A stretch of DNA of 33,308 nucleotides from an uncultured Bacilli bacterium (lineage in GTDB: Bacteria; Bacillota_I; Bacilli_A; RFN20; CAG-826). The stretch is from NCBI GenBank assembly GCA_944358895.1, contig CALVSB010000017.1, forward strand, positions 1 through 33,308. Reading direction: 5' to 3'. Positions within the stretch are counted from its first letter, which is position 1. The number at the start of each line of letters is the position of its first letter. The notes under the pieces were generated by a model, which worked only from the letters and a program-made list of their open reading frames with translations, was not told the origin of the DNA and did not search any database. Positions 15,425 through 23,895 of this stretch are shown here, piece after piece. A program made the position numbers and the translations under genes.

Positions 15425-16021
15425 TCAAGCGGATAGGCCAGCGAGATAAGCGTCATATTCGGCCACGATGGACGCTCCCTCGGCCGAGGACTCGAGGGCA
15501 GTAAACCAGACGTCGTAGGCCGCGTCGAAGGCCTCCTCGTCGTCCGGCTGGAAGAAATAGGTAAATGGCTCCGCTTCGCCAAAATAGCCGGTTTTGTACG
15601 CGGAGGTAACGACGTATCGTTCCTCCTCATCCCTGACAAGCCCGACGAACGTCGGGAAATAATCGGGACGCCTAAGGGCCCCGCCGCTCGCGCACAAGAG
15701 GAGAGCACCGTCATGGAGGACAACGTCCCGGTTGAGATAGACTCGGCGGACCGAGAGCGATCCGACCGCGTCGAGAGGGCTCTCGCCGTCGAGCGAGAAC
15801 GCCCGCTGGCCGTTCCTTTCCCAGCTGGCAAAGCCGCTCACGCTATCTCCCGAGGCGAGTTTGGAGACAAGGTCCCTGGCGATGTAGGAAGGTAGATGGC
15901 CGTTTTCCTCGGCATCAACCTCGCGCGCAATCTTGTAGGCCAGCGGCCCGACGAGGAGGCCAATCATCCCGACAACGATGACAATGCCGAGGATGGTACG
16001 TTTCTGATTGACGTTCAACAT
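15425..16021 (-). CDS. Membrane-anchored hypothetical protein
   Basis: This 198-residue protein has one N-terminal membrane helix (about residues 10-29, LGIVIVVGMIGLLVGPLAY) after a short basic stretch, no lipobox, and an acidic extracytoplasmic domain rich in Asp, Glu, Phe and Tyr. I do not recognise the domain. The ATG has AAGGAGG eight bases upstream, and codon use is GC-rich like the core genes. It stands alone, with its own terminator and the two GGTACAAAT palindromes on either side. Although close to IS debris it shows no transposition motif. Confidence 0.68.
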   Translation of the reverse strand: MLNVNQKRTILGIVIVVGMIGLLVGPLAYKIAREVDAEENGHLPSYIARDLVSKLASGDSVSGFASWERNGQRAFSLDGESPLDAVGSLSVRRVYLNRDVVLHDGALLLCASGGALRRPDYFPTFVGLVRDEEERYVVTSAYKTGYFGEAEPFTYFFQPDDEEAFDAAYDVWFTALESSAEGASIVAEYDAYLAGLSA

Positions 16022-16173
16022 GATAGCTGCCTCCTTTTGGCCTCAGTTTACAACGAAAACCGTTTTTATAGGGTGATCAAAGGTAAAGAGGGCGCCGGCG
16101 GCTGCCTCGGGGGACTTTCCGTTTCGAAAGCACCACTGCCCCCATTTCTTAAATAGGCGGGTTTCGGAAAATG

Positions 16174-16226
16174 ATAGTTATGTGGTACAAATTGAGAATT
16201 TTTTTGAATTTGTACCGCTCAACTAT
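16174..16226. repeat. Palindrome copy 2 (GGTACAAAT family)
   Basis: Arms ATAGTTATGTGGTACAAATT (16174-16193) and its near-complement (16207-16226) agree at 17 of 20 positions, with a perfect 10-bp core GGTACAAATT/AATTTGTACC around a 13-base T-rich spacer. The core matches copy 1 at 15225-15265. It ends two bases before the 41-bp IS-end-like repeat at 16228. Confidence 0.7.
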
Positions 16227-16227
16227 G

Positions 16228-16268
16228 CGAGAGTGTGCGGAATCCTGCGTAAACGGTTCCTGTAGGAC
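16228..16268 (+). repeat. 41-bp IS256-end-like direct repeat, copy 1
   Basis: The 41 bases from CGAGAGTGTGCGG to TTCCTGTAGGAC match 19979-20019 with two differences, in the same orientation. The other copy sits just past the 3' end of an IS256-type transposase and carries the TGTGTAAA motif common near ends of this family. I infer that this is the leftover end of a second, deleted IS256-type copy. Confidence 0.65.
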
Positions 16269-16278
16269 ACAGCGAATT

Positions 16279-16874
16279 GGGACTGCGGACAAAAAAACTG
16301 GACCATAAAGGAAGGAAATTATGGTCGACGAAAAGTTAAAGAAACGCGCATTGAGGTATTGTCACAGATGCCACAACATGGCGAAGACCCTCAGCGGCGG
16401 GAAGGTCTGCCTCTCCCCCGCGATCGACTGCTTCGACGGCATGCCGATCGCTTGGACGATAGGGACCTCCCCGGATTCGAGCTTGGTCAACGACATGCTC
16501 TGCAAAGTGTCCCGCCTCGTCCCCAAAGGGGTTCGCCGCGTAATCCATTCGGATCGCGGATGTCATTACCGATGGCCCGGCTGGATTGGGTTGATGGATA
16601 AATTCGGATTCGCTCGATCCATGTCGAAAAAAGGCCGCCCGCCCGGCAATTCGGCGTGCGAAGGCTTCTTTTGGACAATCAAAAACGAGATGTTTTATAA
16701 CGAGGGCCAGTCGAGGATGACCGTGAAGGAATTCATTCCCTATCTGGAAAACTACCTCATCTGGTTTGGGGAAAGGAGAATCAAGGAATCGCTCGGTTAC
16801 AAAAGCATGATTGATAGGAGAAGGGAAATCGGGATATCAAAGTCAAAACGGTCCAGTTTTTTGTCCGCAGTCCC
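16279..16874 (+). mobile_element. Internally deleted IS3-family element (0.6 kb)
   Basis: Terminal inverted repeats are 16279-16304 (GGGACTGCGGAC, an A-run, CTGGACC) and 16850-16874 (GGTCCAG, a T-run, GTCCGCAGTCCC). They agree throughout apart from one base in the A/T run. IS3 elements are about 1.2-1.5 kb; this one is about 600 bp and keeps only the C-terminal part of OrfB, so it cannot move by itself. The flanking bases do not show a matching 3-4 bp target duplication, which suggests a later deletion on one side. Its right end forms the last codons of the leucine-rich repeat gene. Confidence 0.82.
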
Positions 16875-16938
16875 CTCCCAAATATTCTTCATAAGTTGTT
16901 TCCCACACGACAGGTCGATTAGATGGATTCCAATTTGA
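16321..16938 (+). pseudogene. Truncated IS3 OrfB transposase
   Basis: Residues from about 25 on are clearly the IS3 OrfB (rve, DDE integrase) core: GKVCLSPAIDCFDGMPIAW, then HSDRGCHYRWPGW with the second catalytic Asp, then MSKKGRPPGNSACEGFFWTIKNEMFY with the catalytic Glu, and the end YLIWFGERRIKESLGYKS. The first catalytic Asp (TDIT-type motif) is missing from this frame. A VTDAT codon string sits in another frame near 16360-16374, pointing to a frameshift. OrfA and the N-terminal half of OrfB are gone. A ribosome-like AAGGAAGG precedes the ATG. The last 20 or so residues run out of the element into BspA-gene sequence and are meaningless. Confidence 0.85.
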
Positions 16939-19893
16939 ATTCCAACCGTTTGGTTGACAAGATTCTTCACAATAGATTGTTAATGAGGAACAATCCTCGA
17001 AAGCATCAAGTCCTATTGTAGTAACGCTATTAGGAATATAGATTGAGGTTAAAGAGGAGCAACCGTCGAAAGCAAATGAGCCTATTGAAGTTAATTGACT
17101 GTTTTCGCTTATAGTTACTGTCATTAGATTCGAACAACCTGAGAAAGCAAATGAGCCTATTGTAGTTAATTGGCTGCTTTCGCTGATTGTTACTGTCGCT
17201 AGATTAGAGCAACGTCTAAAAGCATCAGAGCCTATCGTAGTAACGCTATCGGGGATATAGATTGAGGTTAAGGATGAGCAACCTGCGAAAGCAGAAGAAC
17301 CTATTGTAGTTAATTGGCTGCTTTCGCTGATTGTTACTGTTGCTAGATTAGAGCAACGGCAAAAAGTATCAGAGCCTATCGTAGTAACACCTTCGGGGAT
17401 ATAGATTGAGGTTAAAGAGGAACAATTAAAGAAAACACCAGATCCTATTGTGGTAACGCTATCAGGAATATAGATTGAGGTTAAAGAGGAACATTCATAG
17501 AAAGCACGAGATCCTATTGCGGTAACGCTATCAGGAATATAGATTGAGGTTAAGGAGGAGCAATTATAGAAAGCAGATTCTCCTATTGTAGTTAATTGGC
17601 TGCTTTCGCTGATTGTTGCTGTCGTTAGATTGGAACAAGAATAGAAAGCACTGTAACCTATTGTGGTAACACTATCGGGGATATAGATTGAGGTTAAAGA
17701 GGAGCGATCAAAAGCGTTATCTGCTATTGCCTTAACAATAATATTTTCTCCATTTACATTTATGGATTCAGGAATAACTACATCGGTATTAGAAGCGTTA
17801 TATCCTGTTATTGCTATATACTTATTGCCATCTTCATCAATACATACCCCATACTCAAAATCATCAAAATAACCATGCATCCCTAAATAAGAAGACCACA
17901 CGACAGGTCGATCATCAGAAAATTCATCACACCAATCATAAGCCCACCCACTAGGTTTAGAACATGCTTGACAATAGATAGTTAGGTTAGAACAATCTTC
18001 GAAAGCATAAGAGCCTATCGTAGTAACGCTATTAGGAATATAAATTGAGGTTAAAGAGGAGCAACCGTCGAAAGCACGATATCCTATTGAAGTAACGCTA
18101 TCAGAGATAGTAACTGATGCGATTGCATCGTTATTACGGAAAGCGTTATCTGCTATTGTCTTAACAATAATATTTTCTCCATTTACATTTATGGATTCAG
18201 GAATGACTACATCGGTATCAGAAGCGTCATATCCTGTTATTGTTACATACTTATTGCCATCTTCATCAATGCATACCCCATACTCAAAATCATCAAAATA
18301 ACCATGCATCCCTAAATAAGAAGACCGCACTACGGGGCAACCCCAATTCCATGATGAATCCCAACCACTGGGTTCAGAAGATGCTTCACAATAAATTGTT
18401 AGATAAGGGCAATCGCGGAAAGCAGAATTTCCTATGATAGTAACACTATTAGGGATAGTAACTGATGTAATTGCATCGTTATTACGGAAAGCGTTGATAG
18501 CTATTGCTTTTATAGGTATATCTTCTCCATCAACATTAATTGATAAAGGAATAACAACATTAGTAGATGAGCCAGTATAGCCGGCTATAGTTATATATGG
18601 ATTCCCTTCACTATCTGTACATACACCATAGATGAATCCACTATATTCTCTATATTGTCCATTAGAAGACCACACTACTGGGCAAGGGTAATTCCATGAC
18701 GAATCCCAGCCATTAGGCGTAGAAGGTACTTCGCAGCAAATAATTAGACTGGAACAGTTTTCAAAAGCACCATATTCAATTGTAGCAACACTACTAGGGA
18801 TGTAAATTGAAGTCAGACTGGAACAGTTTTCAAAAGCACCATATTTGATTGTAGCAACACTACTAGGGATGTAAATTGAAGTCAATGAAGAACATCCATT
18901 GAAAGCTTTTCTTCCTATTGTAGTTAATTGACTGCTTTTACTAATCGAAACTGTTTTTAGGTTAGAACAATTATAGAAAGCACAGTAACCTATTGATGTA
19001 ACACCATCAGGAATATTAATAGATGTAATCCCGTAATAACCAAATGCAGTATTTGATATTTCTTTAACAACAATTTGCTCTCCATTTACTTCGATATATT
19101 CAGGAATAACCAAATCAAAATTAAATCCGTCATATCCAGTAATAGTTATATATGGATTACCTTCGCTATCTATAGATACACCATAAGTAAAACCATTATA
19201 TTCCCCATGTTCTCCATTAGATGACCACACTACTGGGCAATAGAAATTCCATGATGAATCCCAACCACTGGGTTCAGAAGATGCTTCACAATAAATTGTT
19301 AGATTAGAGCTATATCGGAAAGCACGACATCCTATTGAAGTAACGCTATCGGGGATATAGATCGAGGTTAAGGAGGAGCAACCGTCGAAAGCAGATACGC
19401 CTATTGTGGTAACGCTATCGGGGATATAGATCGAGGTTAAGGAAGAGCAACAAGAGAAAGCCTCATTGCCTATTGAAGTTAATTGACTGTTTTCACTAAT
19501 TGTTGCTGTCGTTAGATTAGAACAAGAATAGAAAGCACCAGATCCTATTGTGGTAACGCTATCGGGGATATAGATTGAGGTTAAAGAGGAGCAACCGTTG
19601 AAAGCAGATGAGCCTATTGAAGTTAATTGACTGTTTTCGCTTATAGTTACTGTTATTAGATTGGAACAACCTGAGAAAGCAGATGAGCCTATTGTTGTAA
19701 CACTACTAGGGATAGTAATTGAACGAATCTTCGAATTGTTTTTAAAAGCATCTTCATCTATTTTTTTGACTGGAATAATTTGGCTTTCAAAAGAAATAGA
19801 CTCTGGAATAATGGCGTCAATAATAGAATCGTCAAAAGAAATAATTGATGCATATTTTCCATCATTATCATCATTATAAATCTTATATTTCAT
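16843..19893 (-). CDS. BspA-like leucine-rich repeat (LRR_5) protein, 3' end cut by IS
   Basis: This protein of about 1,016 residues is built from LRR_5/TpLRR repeats, e.g. CSSLTSIYIPDSVTTIG.AF.GCS, as in BspA-like adhesins. It is modular: five blocks each join LRR turns to a linker (C.....P.GW...W....PVVW), and four of the linkers lead into a FxYGVxxDxxGNxYITITGY segment. There is no signal peptide, unusual for this family. The DNA is AT-rich while its neighbours are GC-rich, which suggests recent transfer. The last residues (GDCGQKTGPF) are encoded by the right repeat of the IS3 element, so the true C-terminus is lost. The ATG at 19891-19893 with GGAG five bases upstream is the best start; a GTG two codons earlier is possible. 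Confidence 0.85.
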   Translation of the reverse strand: MKYKIYNDDNDGKYASIISFDDSIIDAIIPESISFESQIIPVKKIDEDAFKNNSKIRSITIPSSVTTIGSSAFSGCSNLITVTISENSQLTSIGSSAFNGCSSLTSIYIPDSVTTIGSGAFYSCSNLTTATISENSQLTSIGNEAFSCCSSLTSIYIPDSVTTIGVSAFDGCSSLTSIYIPDSVTSIGCRAFRYSSNLTIYCEASSEPSGWDSSWNFYCPVVWSSNGEHGEYNGFTYGVSIDSEGNPYITITGYDGFNFDLVIPEYIEVNGEQIVVKEISNTAFGYYGITSINIPDGVTSIGYCAFYNCSNLKTVSISKSSQLTTIGRKAFNGCSSLTSIYIPSSVATIKYGAFENCSSLTSIYIPSSVATIEYGAFENCSSLIICCEVPSTPNGWDSSWNYPCPVVWSSNGQYREYSGFIYGVCTDSEGNPYITIAGYTGSSTNVVIPLSINVDGEDIPIKAIAINAFRNNDAITSVTIPNSVTIIGNSAFRDCPYLTIYCEASSEPSGWDSSWNWGCPVVRSSYLGMHGYFDDFEYGVCIDEDGNKYVTITGYDASDTDVVIPESINVNGENIIVKTIADNAFRNNDAIASVTISDSVTSIGYRAFDGCSSLTSIYIPNSVTTIGSYAFEDCSNLTIYCQACSKPSGWAYDWCDEFSDDRPVVWSSYLGMHGYFDDFEYGVCIDEDGNKYIAITGYNASNTDVVIPESINVNGENIIVKAIADNAFDRSSLTSIYIPDSVTTIGYSAFYSCSNLTTATISESSQLTTIGESAFYNCSSLTSIYIPDSVTAIGSRAFYECSSLTSIYIPDSVTTIGSGVFFNCSSLTSIYIPEGVTTIGSDTFCRCSNLATVTISESSQLTTIGSSAFAGCSSLTSIYIPDSVTTIGSDAFRRCSNLATVTISESSQLTTIGSFAFSGCSNLMTVTISENSQLTSIGSFAFDGCSSLTSIYIPNSVTTIGLDAFEDCSSLTIYCEESCQPNGWNSNWNPSNRPVVWETTYEEYLGGDCGQKTGPF

Positions 19894-19978
19894 AATCACT
19901 CCAAATAGCTTCTTAAGTAATATTTTGCACTTGATTCACATCGATTACATCTATAATTCCATAATTATATTTCCATGA

Positions 19979-20019
19979 CGAGAGTGTGCGGAATCCTGTG
20001 TAAACGGTTCCTGTAAGAC
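19979..20019 (+). repeat. 41-bp IS256-end-like direct repeat, copy 2
   Basis: This is the partner of 16228-16268 (39 of 41 identical, same orientation). It lies 22 bases beyond the stop codon of the IS256-type transposase remnant, where a terminal repeat of that element is expected. No inverted counterpart is visible upstream of the transposase, so the other end of the element is lost. Confidence 0.7.
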
Positions 20020-20041
20020 GTCTGAATTTTAGCTATTTTGA

Positions 20042-20715
20042 TTAATAGTAGGCAACGATTTCCCGCCAGCATCTGGCCTTCCTCTTCCCGATCCCCTCGT
20101 TGTAGTGGAGGAAGATGGAGACCAGCCTCTTTTCCAGGGCCTCCTCCGTGACGAACTGGATCTGCTTCTTGAGCGTTCTCTTTATCTGCTTGTTGAACGA
20201 CTCGATCCGATTGTTCGTGTATATGAGGCCCCTGAGGCCTTCTGGGAACTCATAGAACGTCAGCATGTTCTCGGCCTTCTCGGACCAGAGCCCGAGCTTC
20301 GGGTACTTCGCCCTCCATTTGGCGGCGAACGCGGCGAGCGCGGCCTCCCCCGGAACCATGTCCTTCCGCTTGGCCACGTCCATGAAATCCTCGGCCACCT
20401 CGGATCTATCGCTGACCCCCACCTTCGAGCAGGCGTTCCGCAACAGGTGGCGAAACACCTCTGCCTCTTGGCCTTCGGATAGGAGGCGCCTATCGCCTCG
20501 CCTATGCCGGCTAGGCCGTCGGTGACGGCGGCCTCGACCTCCTCCAGCCCCCCTTGATCTGAATCCGACGAGGAGTTCCCTGTAGGCCTCGGCCGATTCC
20601 TGGGGCGTGATCGAGTAGCCGATGACCAGGGGCGTGCCGTCCTCTCCTATCCCCAAGGCCATGTTCTTTATACCCCTCTCGAGCGGCTTGGCGCCTCCCT
20701 TTGGGGGTACAGGAC
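20042..20715 (-). pseudogene. IS256-family (mutator-type) transposase remnant
   Basis: The minus strand encodes the middle and C-terminal parts of an IS256 transposase: ALGIGEDGTPLVIGYSI, then RHLLRNACSKVG, then YTNNRIESFNKQIKR with the catalytic Glu, to the end at 20042. Full proteins are about 400 residues; here the N-terminal part is missing and similarity stops near 20710. An open frame of 206 codons survives, but between about 20475 and 20560 it is read in the wrong frame. One extra base in a run of six Gs shifts out, and a missing base near the CFRHLL codons shifts back. The lost middle holds TDGLAGI, the second catalytic Asp region. It is therefore dead despite the open frame. Confidence 0.85.
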
Positions 20716-20941
20716 TACCTTAGTTCAAAAGTAATACGAAGATTTCGGTTACTCCCAACTATGCATTTCAATTAGGCCGTTAACCACATTGGCTACATGA
20801 AAAAATGAGGAATATCCCCCGCAAAACGGCCTTCTTTTCGAAGTTCGTTCTGCGAGGACTGGCTCCTCCTGCACGCAGCAATTCTTTGACGACGGACTTC
20901 TCCCGGCCCGCTTAGAGACCGGTAGAATGCCTCCCGCGCGG
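20716..20941. other. Intergenic sequence with no recognised feature
   Basis: About 225 bases between the broken IS256 transposase and the leucine-rich-repeat remnant. I see no open frame with coding character, no terminator and no clear repeat. It probably contains the deletion junction where the transposase N-terminal half and the second IS end were lost. Confidence 0.4.
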
Positions 20942-21169
20942 TCAGTTGCCCGAGGGAAGTGGGTCGACGATCGTCACTTCCGTCGCCCCGTCGAAAGCCG
21001 TCCGCCGCCCTTTCGTCCGCCCCGAAAGATCGGCTGCTTCAAGGCTGTAGCAGCCGGCAAAGACCCCGTAGCCTAGCTCTTTGAGGCTCTTTGGAAGAAC
21101 CACCTTCTTGAGATTTTCGCAGCCCAAAGCGGGGACGCCCGTTCCCAAAGAGAACAAGGCAGCCCCCAC
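20942..21169 (-). pseudogene. Leucine-rich repeat (LRR_5) gene remnant
   Basis: The minus-strand frame (75 codons) contains about one and a half LRR_5 units: CENLKKVVLPKSLKELGYGVFAGCYSLEAADLSG. It ends at a TGA after FDGATEVTIVDPLPSGN. Codon use is GC-rich, unlike the AT-rich BspA-like gene 1 kb away, so this is a remnant of a different, more native gene. The upstream part decays into other frames, and no start codon with a credible ribosome site fits the repeat frame. It could be a very short gene, but a 3' fragment is more likely. Confidence 0.6.
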
Positions 21170-21316
21170 CGCTAGAGACGGCAGTCATAAGGCAAAGGCA
21201 TCCGAGGTCTAACTCGTTCTGCCTACCAAAAAGGAGATATTTGGAAAGGAGGAAACCTATCATTCTCCTTGTGCTTAAGGATGCGGTTTTGTCGAAGGCT
21301 GCGGCTGGGATGGACG

Positions 21317-23848
21317 TTACGGAACGATATTCTTGCCTTTGCTAGAGTTCGCGTGGACGCCCATAATTCGCAGCTCTTTCATTTTGTTGAGGTAAAGATC
21401 CCTGAGTTCAGTCCTGAGCTGAGCCTTGTTGAAACCATTGATGCTATTGAATCGGGTGCCGTAGCCTTTTAACACCTTGGAACCATTTACCGAATTTTTA
21501 TACGGCAGGTTGGGGTCTGAAATGATATAGGCACGTACATCATCGCTTAACAGCTTCATTTGAGGTGGAAGTTTATGGGAACCATCGCTTTGCCTATAGA
21601 AAGATTCCATCGGGATCGTATGGTCAATCGAAATTTCGCTTAGTTCATTTGCCGGATCAACTATTAGGGGCGAATACGTCGAGGTCTTCGTACTGCTATT
21701 AAATACCTCGTTGTAGACGAGGTGTTCGGCGCCAAACGCCTCCACATATACCTCGTGGCTGGCATTGTCGATCCGCAAATAGTTGACATCCTTTAAAGCA
21801 ATCGTGCTCGCAGGATTCGGACCGGTTAGGAACTTCACGTTCAAAAGCATTGCTTCTCGCCAGCCACGGTATTGGGCATCGCCGGCGAAAATGGCATTGT
21901 AAATGCGAACCGGGAAGCACCTATCGTCGGGTCCAACGCTTCCGTTTGCGTTCTTGCCGCTTAGGTAGAAGCGATCCCAGGTTCCAGCACGGTTCATGAA
22001 ATTGCGGAGGATTTCGTTTTTTGAGAAAACGGGAAGATTCCCTGCCGGGATAGGCTGTTTAATCTTCTTCGGCTTTTGGCTTCCTTGCGAAGCGGCAGAA
22101 GAAGGAATCAACGCAGAGAGATGTTGTAGATAGGCGCAGAGCTTCGCAGTCGCCGAGCAGATGCTCTTCAGCGACCGTTGTCCCTTGACGCCGAACTCAA
22201 GGATGACCGCTTTGTCAACAAGGTCCAAAATGTTTGTTTTTCCATTGTCGTCGGCAGCCATGAAACCACGGAGAATATTCGTAAGGGATTCGCTAGGGTA
22301 GGTCTTTTGGATGAGTTTCAGATAGATATTGAAGCCACTGCGGATGTAGGAAACATAGCTATCCGCGGACCCATTGCTGAAACCACAATCCTTTTCAAGG
22401 TATTCATGGAATTCGTCGAGAAGCTTTTTGAAAGGATCGTAGATGAGGACTTCGATCTCCAAGGCAGATTTAAGGCGTCCTTGCTTCCTTAGAAGACGAA
22501 TCTTCGCGCTGGTCATCACGTTGTTCTTTATCTTCTTGTCGTCGTAAAGATCGAGATTCGTCTTAACGTTCCATGAAACCTTCGTGCCGTCGTCGAAATA
22601 AACGGTGACGGTAAAGACACTGTTCTTCTTCGCCCCGCTATTCGGAACCCCAGGAAGAGGAGAACTGACACGCTTGATATTGAAAGCAGGCCTCGAGCCA
22701 AGTGAGATCGATCTAGCCTTCACTGCTGCCGTCGAACCTTTCGATCCCTTAGTCGTGGCAAAAAGAGCTGCTGGTACGAGGACTTCGATATAAAGCACAT
22801 CCGCAAGTTTGCCGCTATGATTTAGGTCACGGTAAATGGGGTGACTCAAGACATTCCGTCTCAGGACCGCCACGTCATTCGGGTCGAGATTGCTATTGAC
22901 ATGCCAGCTAACAACTTTTCCGTCCCGCATATGAATGTGCACGATGTATGTTATCGATTTTGCCGAACTCGTCGGAGCAGGAAGCCAAGGAACCGGCCTG
23001 ACAAAGAGCGGAATGCCATTCCTGCGGGTCCGGCGGGTCCGGCTCGACAGCAAGAACTCGTCTAAATTGCAGGATTGGCGTTCTTTGATGAACAAGTCGT
23101 AGGCCGCGTCGATGCTTTGATCAACCGAAGCCCGGAAAATCTGGTGGAAGTGGTTGTCGTCAAAGATTTGCAACGCCCCGGAGTACGGGAAAAGGAAAAC
23201 GTGGTGTTTTCGCAGTTCATCAATCAGCCTATCGCGATACTGCGTGTCCCCACAAGCCTTGGCCGTTTTTAGCTCGTAGTAGGCTGCCAAGGATTCGACG
23301 ACAATCTTCACTTTGCAGGGGCAGCCGTCGAAATGAACATCTCCCGTTTTCTTTTCAAGTTCGTGGAAATGGTAGGCATGGAAGCACTCATGGCCGAAGC
23401 AGAAGCGAAGTTTTTCGACATCCTCAAGGCTTTCGCATCCATAAATGACGATTTTGCGTTCATCGGGAAGATACATTCCTTGTACCTGAAAGGCCGGCCA
23501 GAACCGAAGCAAATCAATGACTTTGTTGATGACCGGGTACCTTTCCCTATATTCCCTGAGAATCGAAAGATCCCTTCCAAAGGTATCCACATTAATCCGG
23601 CCTTCGCCCGCCATCGGCCAGACGAGGCGTTTCAAAATCTCTTTGACCCGATCGTCATCGACTGTTTTATTGATTTCATCGATAAGTTTCTCAATCGTTT
23701 TTAAGTCAGGATTGCGGCCAATCATCGGTCCTTTTTCCGGCAAGGCCTCGACGGTGACATCGGCAATAAGGTTGAGGAACGACGGGTCGACGACAGCGCG
23801 CAAAACAGCGCTCTTTTCTAGAACGTCTCTTACATTTCCTAGTTTCAT
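21317..23848 (-). CDS. HExxH zincin-like protein with HNH-like C-terminus, unknown function
   Basis: I know no family for the full 843-residue protein. Near the N-terminus is FGHECFHAYH, an HExxH zinc site (H153, E154, H157), followed by VVESLAAYYE with E185, a possible third ligand as in gluzincins. Two diverged copies of one beta-rich unit follow (about 297-358 and 409-470; ..VHIHMRDGKVVSWHVNSNLD and ..VTVYFDDGTKVSWNVKTNLD). Next is a helical region (about 472-580) resembling an integrase SAM-like domain. The C-terminus has EISIDHTIPMESF (D742-H743), which looks like the first half of an HNH nuclease motif. No signal peptide or membrane helix is visible, so it is cytoplasmic. It is the last gene of the island; a defence or mobile-element role is inference. 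Confidence 0.72.
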   Translation of the reverse strand: MKLGNVRDVLEKSAVLRAVVDPSFLNLIADVTVEALPEKGPMIGRNPDLKTIEKLIDEINKTVDDDRVKEILKRLVWPMAGEGRINVDTFGRDLSILREYRERYPVINKVIDLLRFWPAFQVQGMYLPDERKIVIYGCESLEDVEKLRFCFGHECFHAYHFHELEKKTGDVHFDGCPCKVKIVVESLAAYYELKTAKACGDTQYRDRLIDELRKHHVFLFPYSGALQIFDDNHFHQIFRASVDQSIDAAYDLFIKERQSCNLDEFLLSSRTRRTRRNGIPLFVRPVPWLPAPTSSAKSITYIVHIHMRDGKVVSWHVNSNLDPNDVAVLRRNVLSHPIYRDLNHSGKLADVLYIEVLVPAALFATTKGSKGSTAAVKARSISLGSRPAFNIKRVSSPLPGVPNSGAKKNSVFTVTVYFDDGTKVSWNVKTNLDLYDDKKIKNNVMTSAKIRLLRKQGRLKSALEIEVLIYDPFKKLLDEFHEYLEKDCGFSNGSADSYVSYIRSGFNIYLKLIQKTYPSESLTNILRGFMAADDNGKTNILDLVDKAVILEFGVKGQRSLKSICSATAKLCAYLQHLSALIPSSAASQGSQKPKKIKQPIPAGNLPVFSKNEILRNFMNRAGTWDRFYLSGKNANGSVGPDDRCFPVRIYNAIFAGDAQYRGWREAMLLNVKFLTGPNPASTIALKDVNYLRIDNASHEVYVEAFGAEHLVYNEVFNSSTKTSTYSPLIVDPANELSEISIDHTIPMESFYRQSDGSHKLPPQMKLLSDDVRAYIISDPNLPYKNSVNGSKVLKGYGTRFNSINGFNKAQLRTELRDLYLNKMKELRIMGVHANSSKGKNIVP

Positions 23849-23854
23849 ATCAAA

Positions 23855-23895
23855 ATTGTACCTTTCTGAAGTAAAGTAACAAGTTTATTTTGTTA
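23855..23895 (-). promoter_or_regulatory. Candidate promoter and palindrome before the HExxH gene
   Basis: On the minus strand TTGTTA (23877-23882) and TACAAT (23855-23860) are 16 bases apart (4 of 6 and 5 of 6 to consensus). The -35 is one arm of TAACAA-N7-TTGTTA (23877-23895). The -10 ends six bases before the ATG, so the transcript could be nearly leaderless; a GAAAGG lies further upstream. Confidence 0.4.

Noticed and set aside
16279-16304. Target duplication of the IS3-derived element
   Set aside because: Left flank ATT and right flank CTC do not match, so no target duplication can be claimed.
20690-20722. IS3-like end (CCTGTACCCCCAAAG) at the broken side of the IS256 transposase
   Set aside because: The stretch reads as transposase codons (VPPKGGAKPLERG) that fit the IS256 protein, so similarity to the IS3 end at 52-76 is probably chance.
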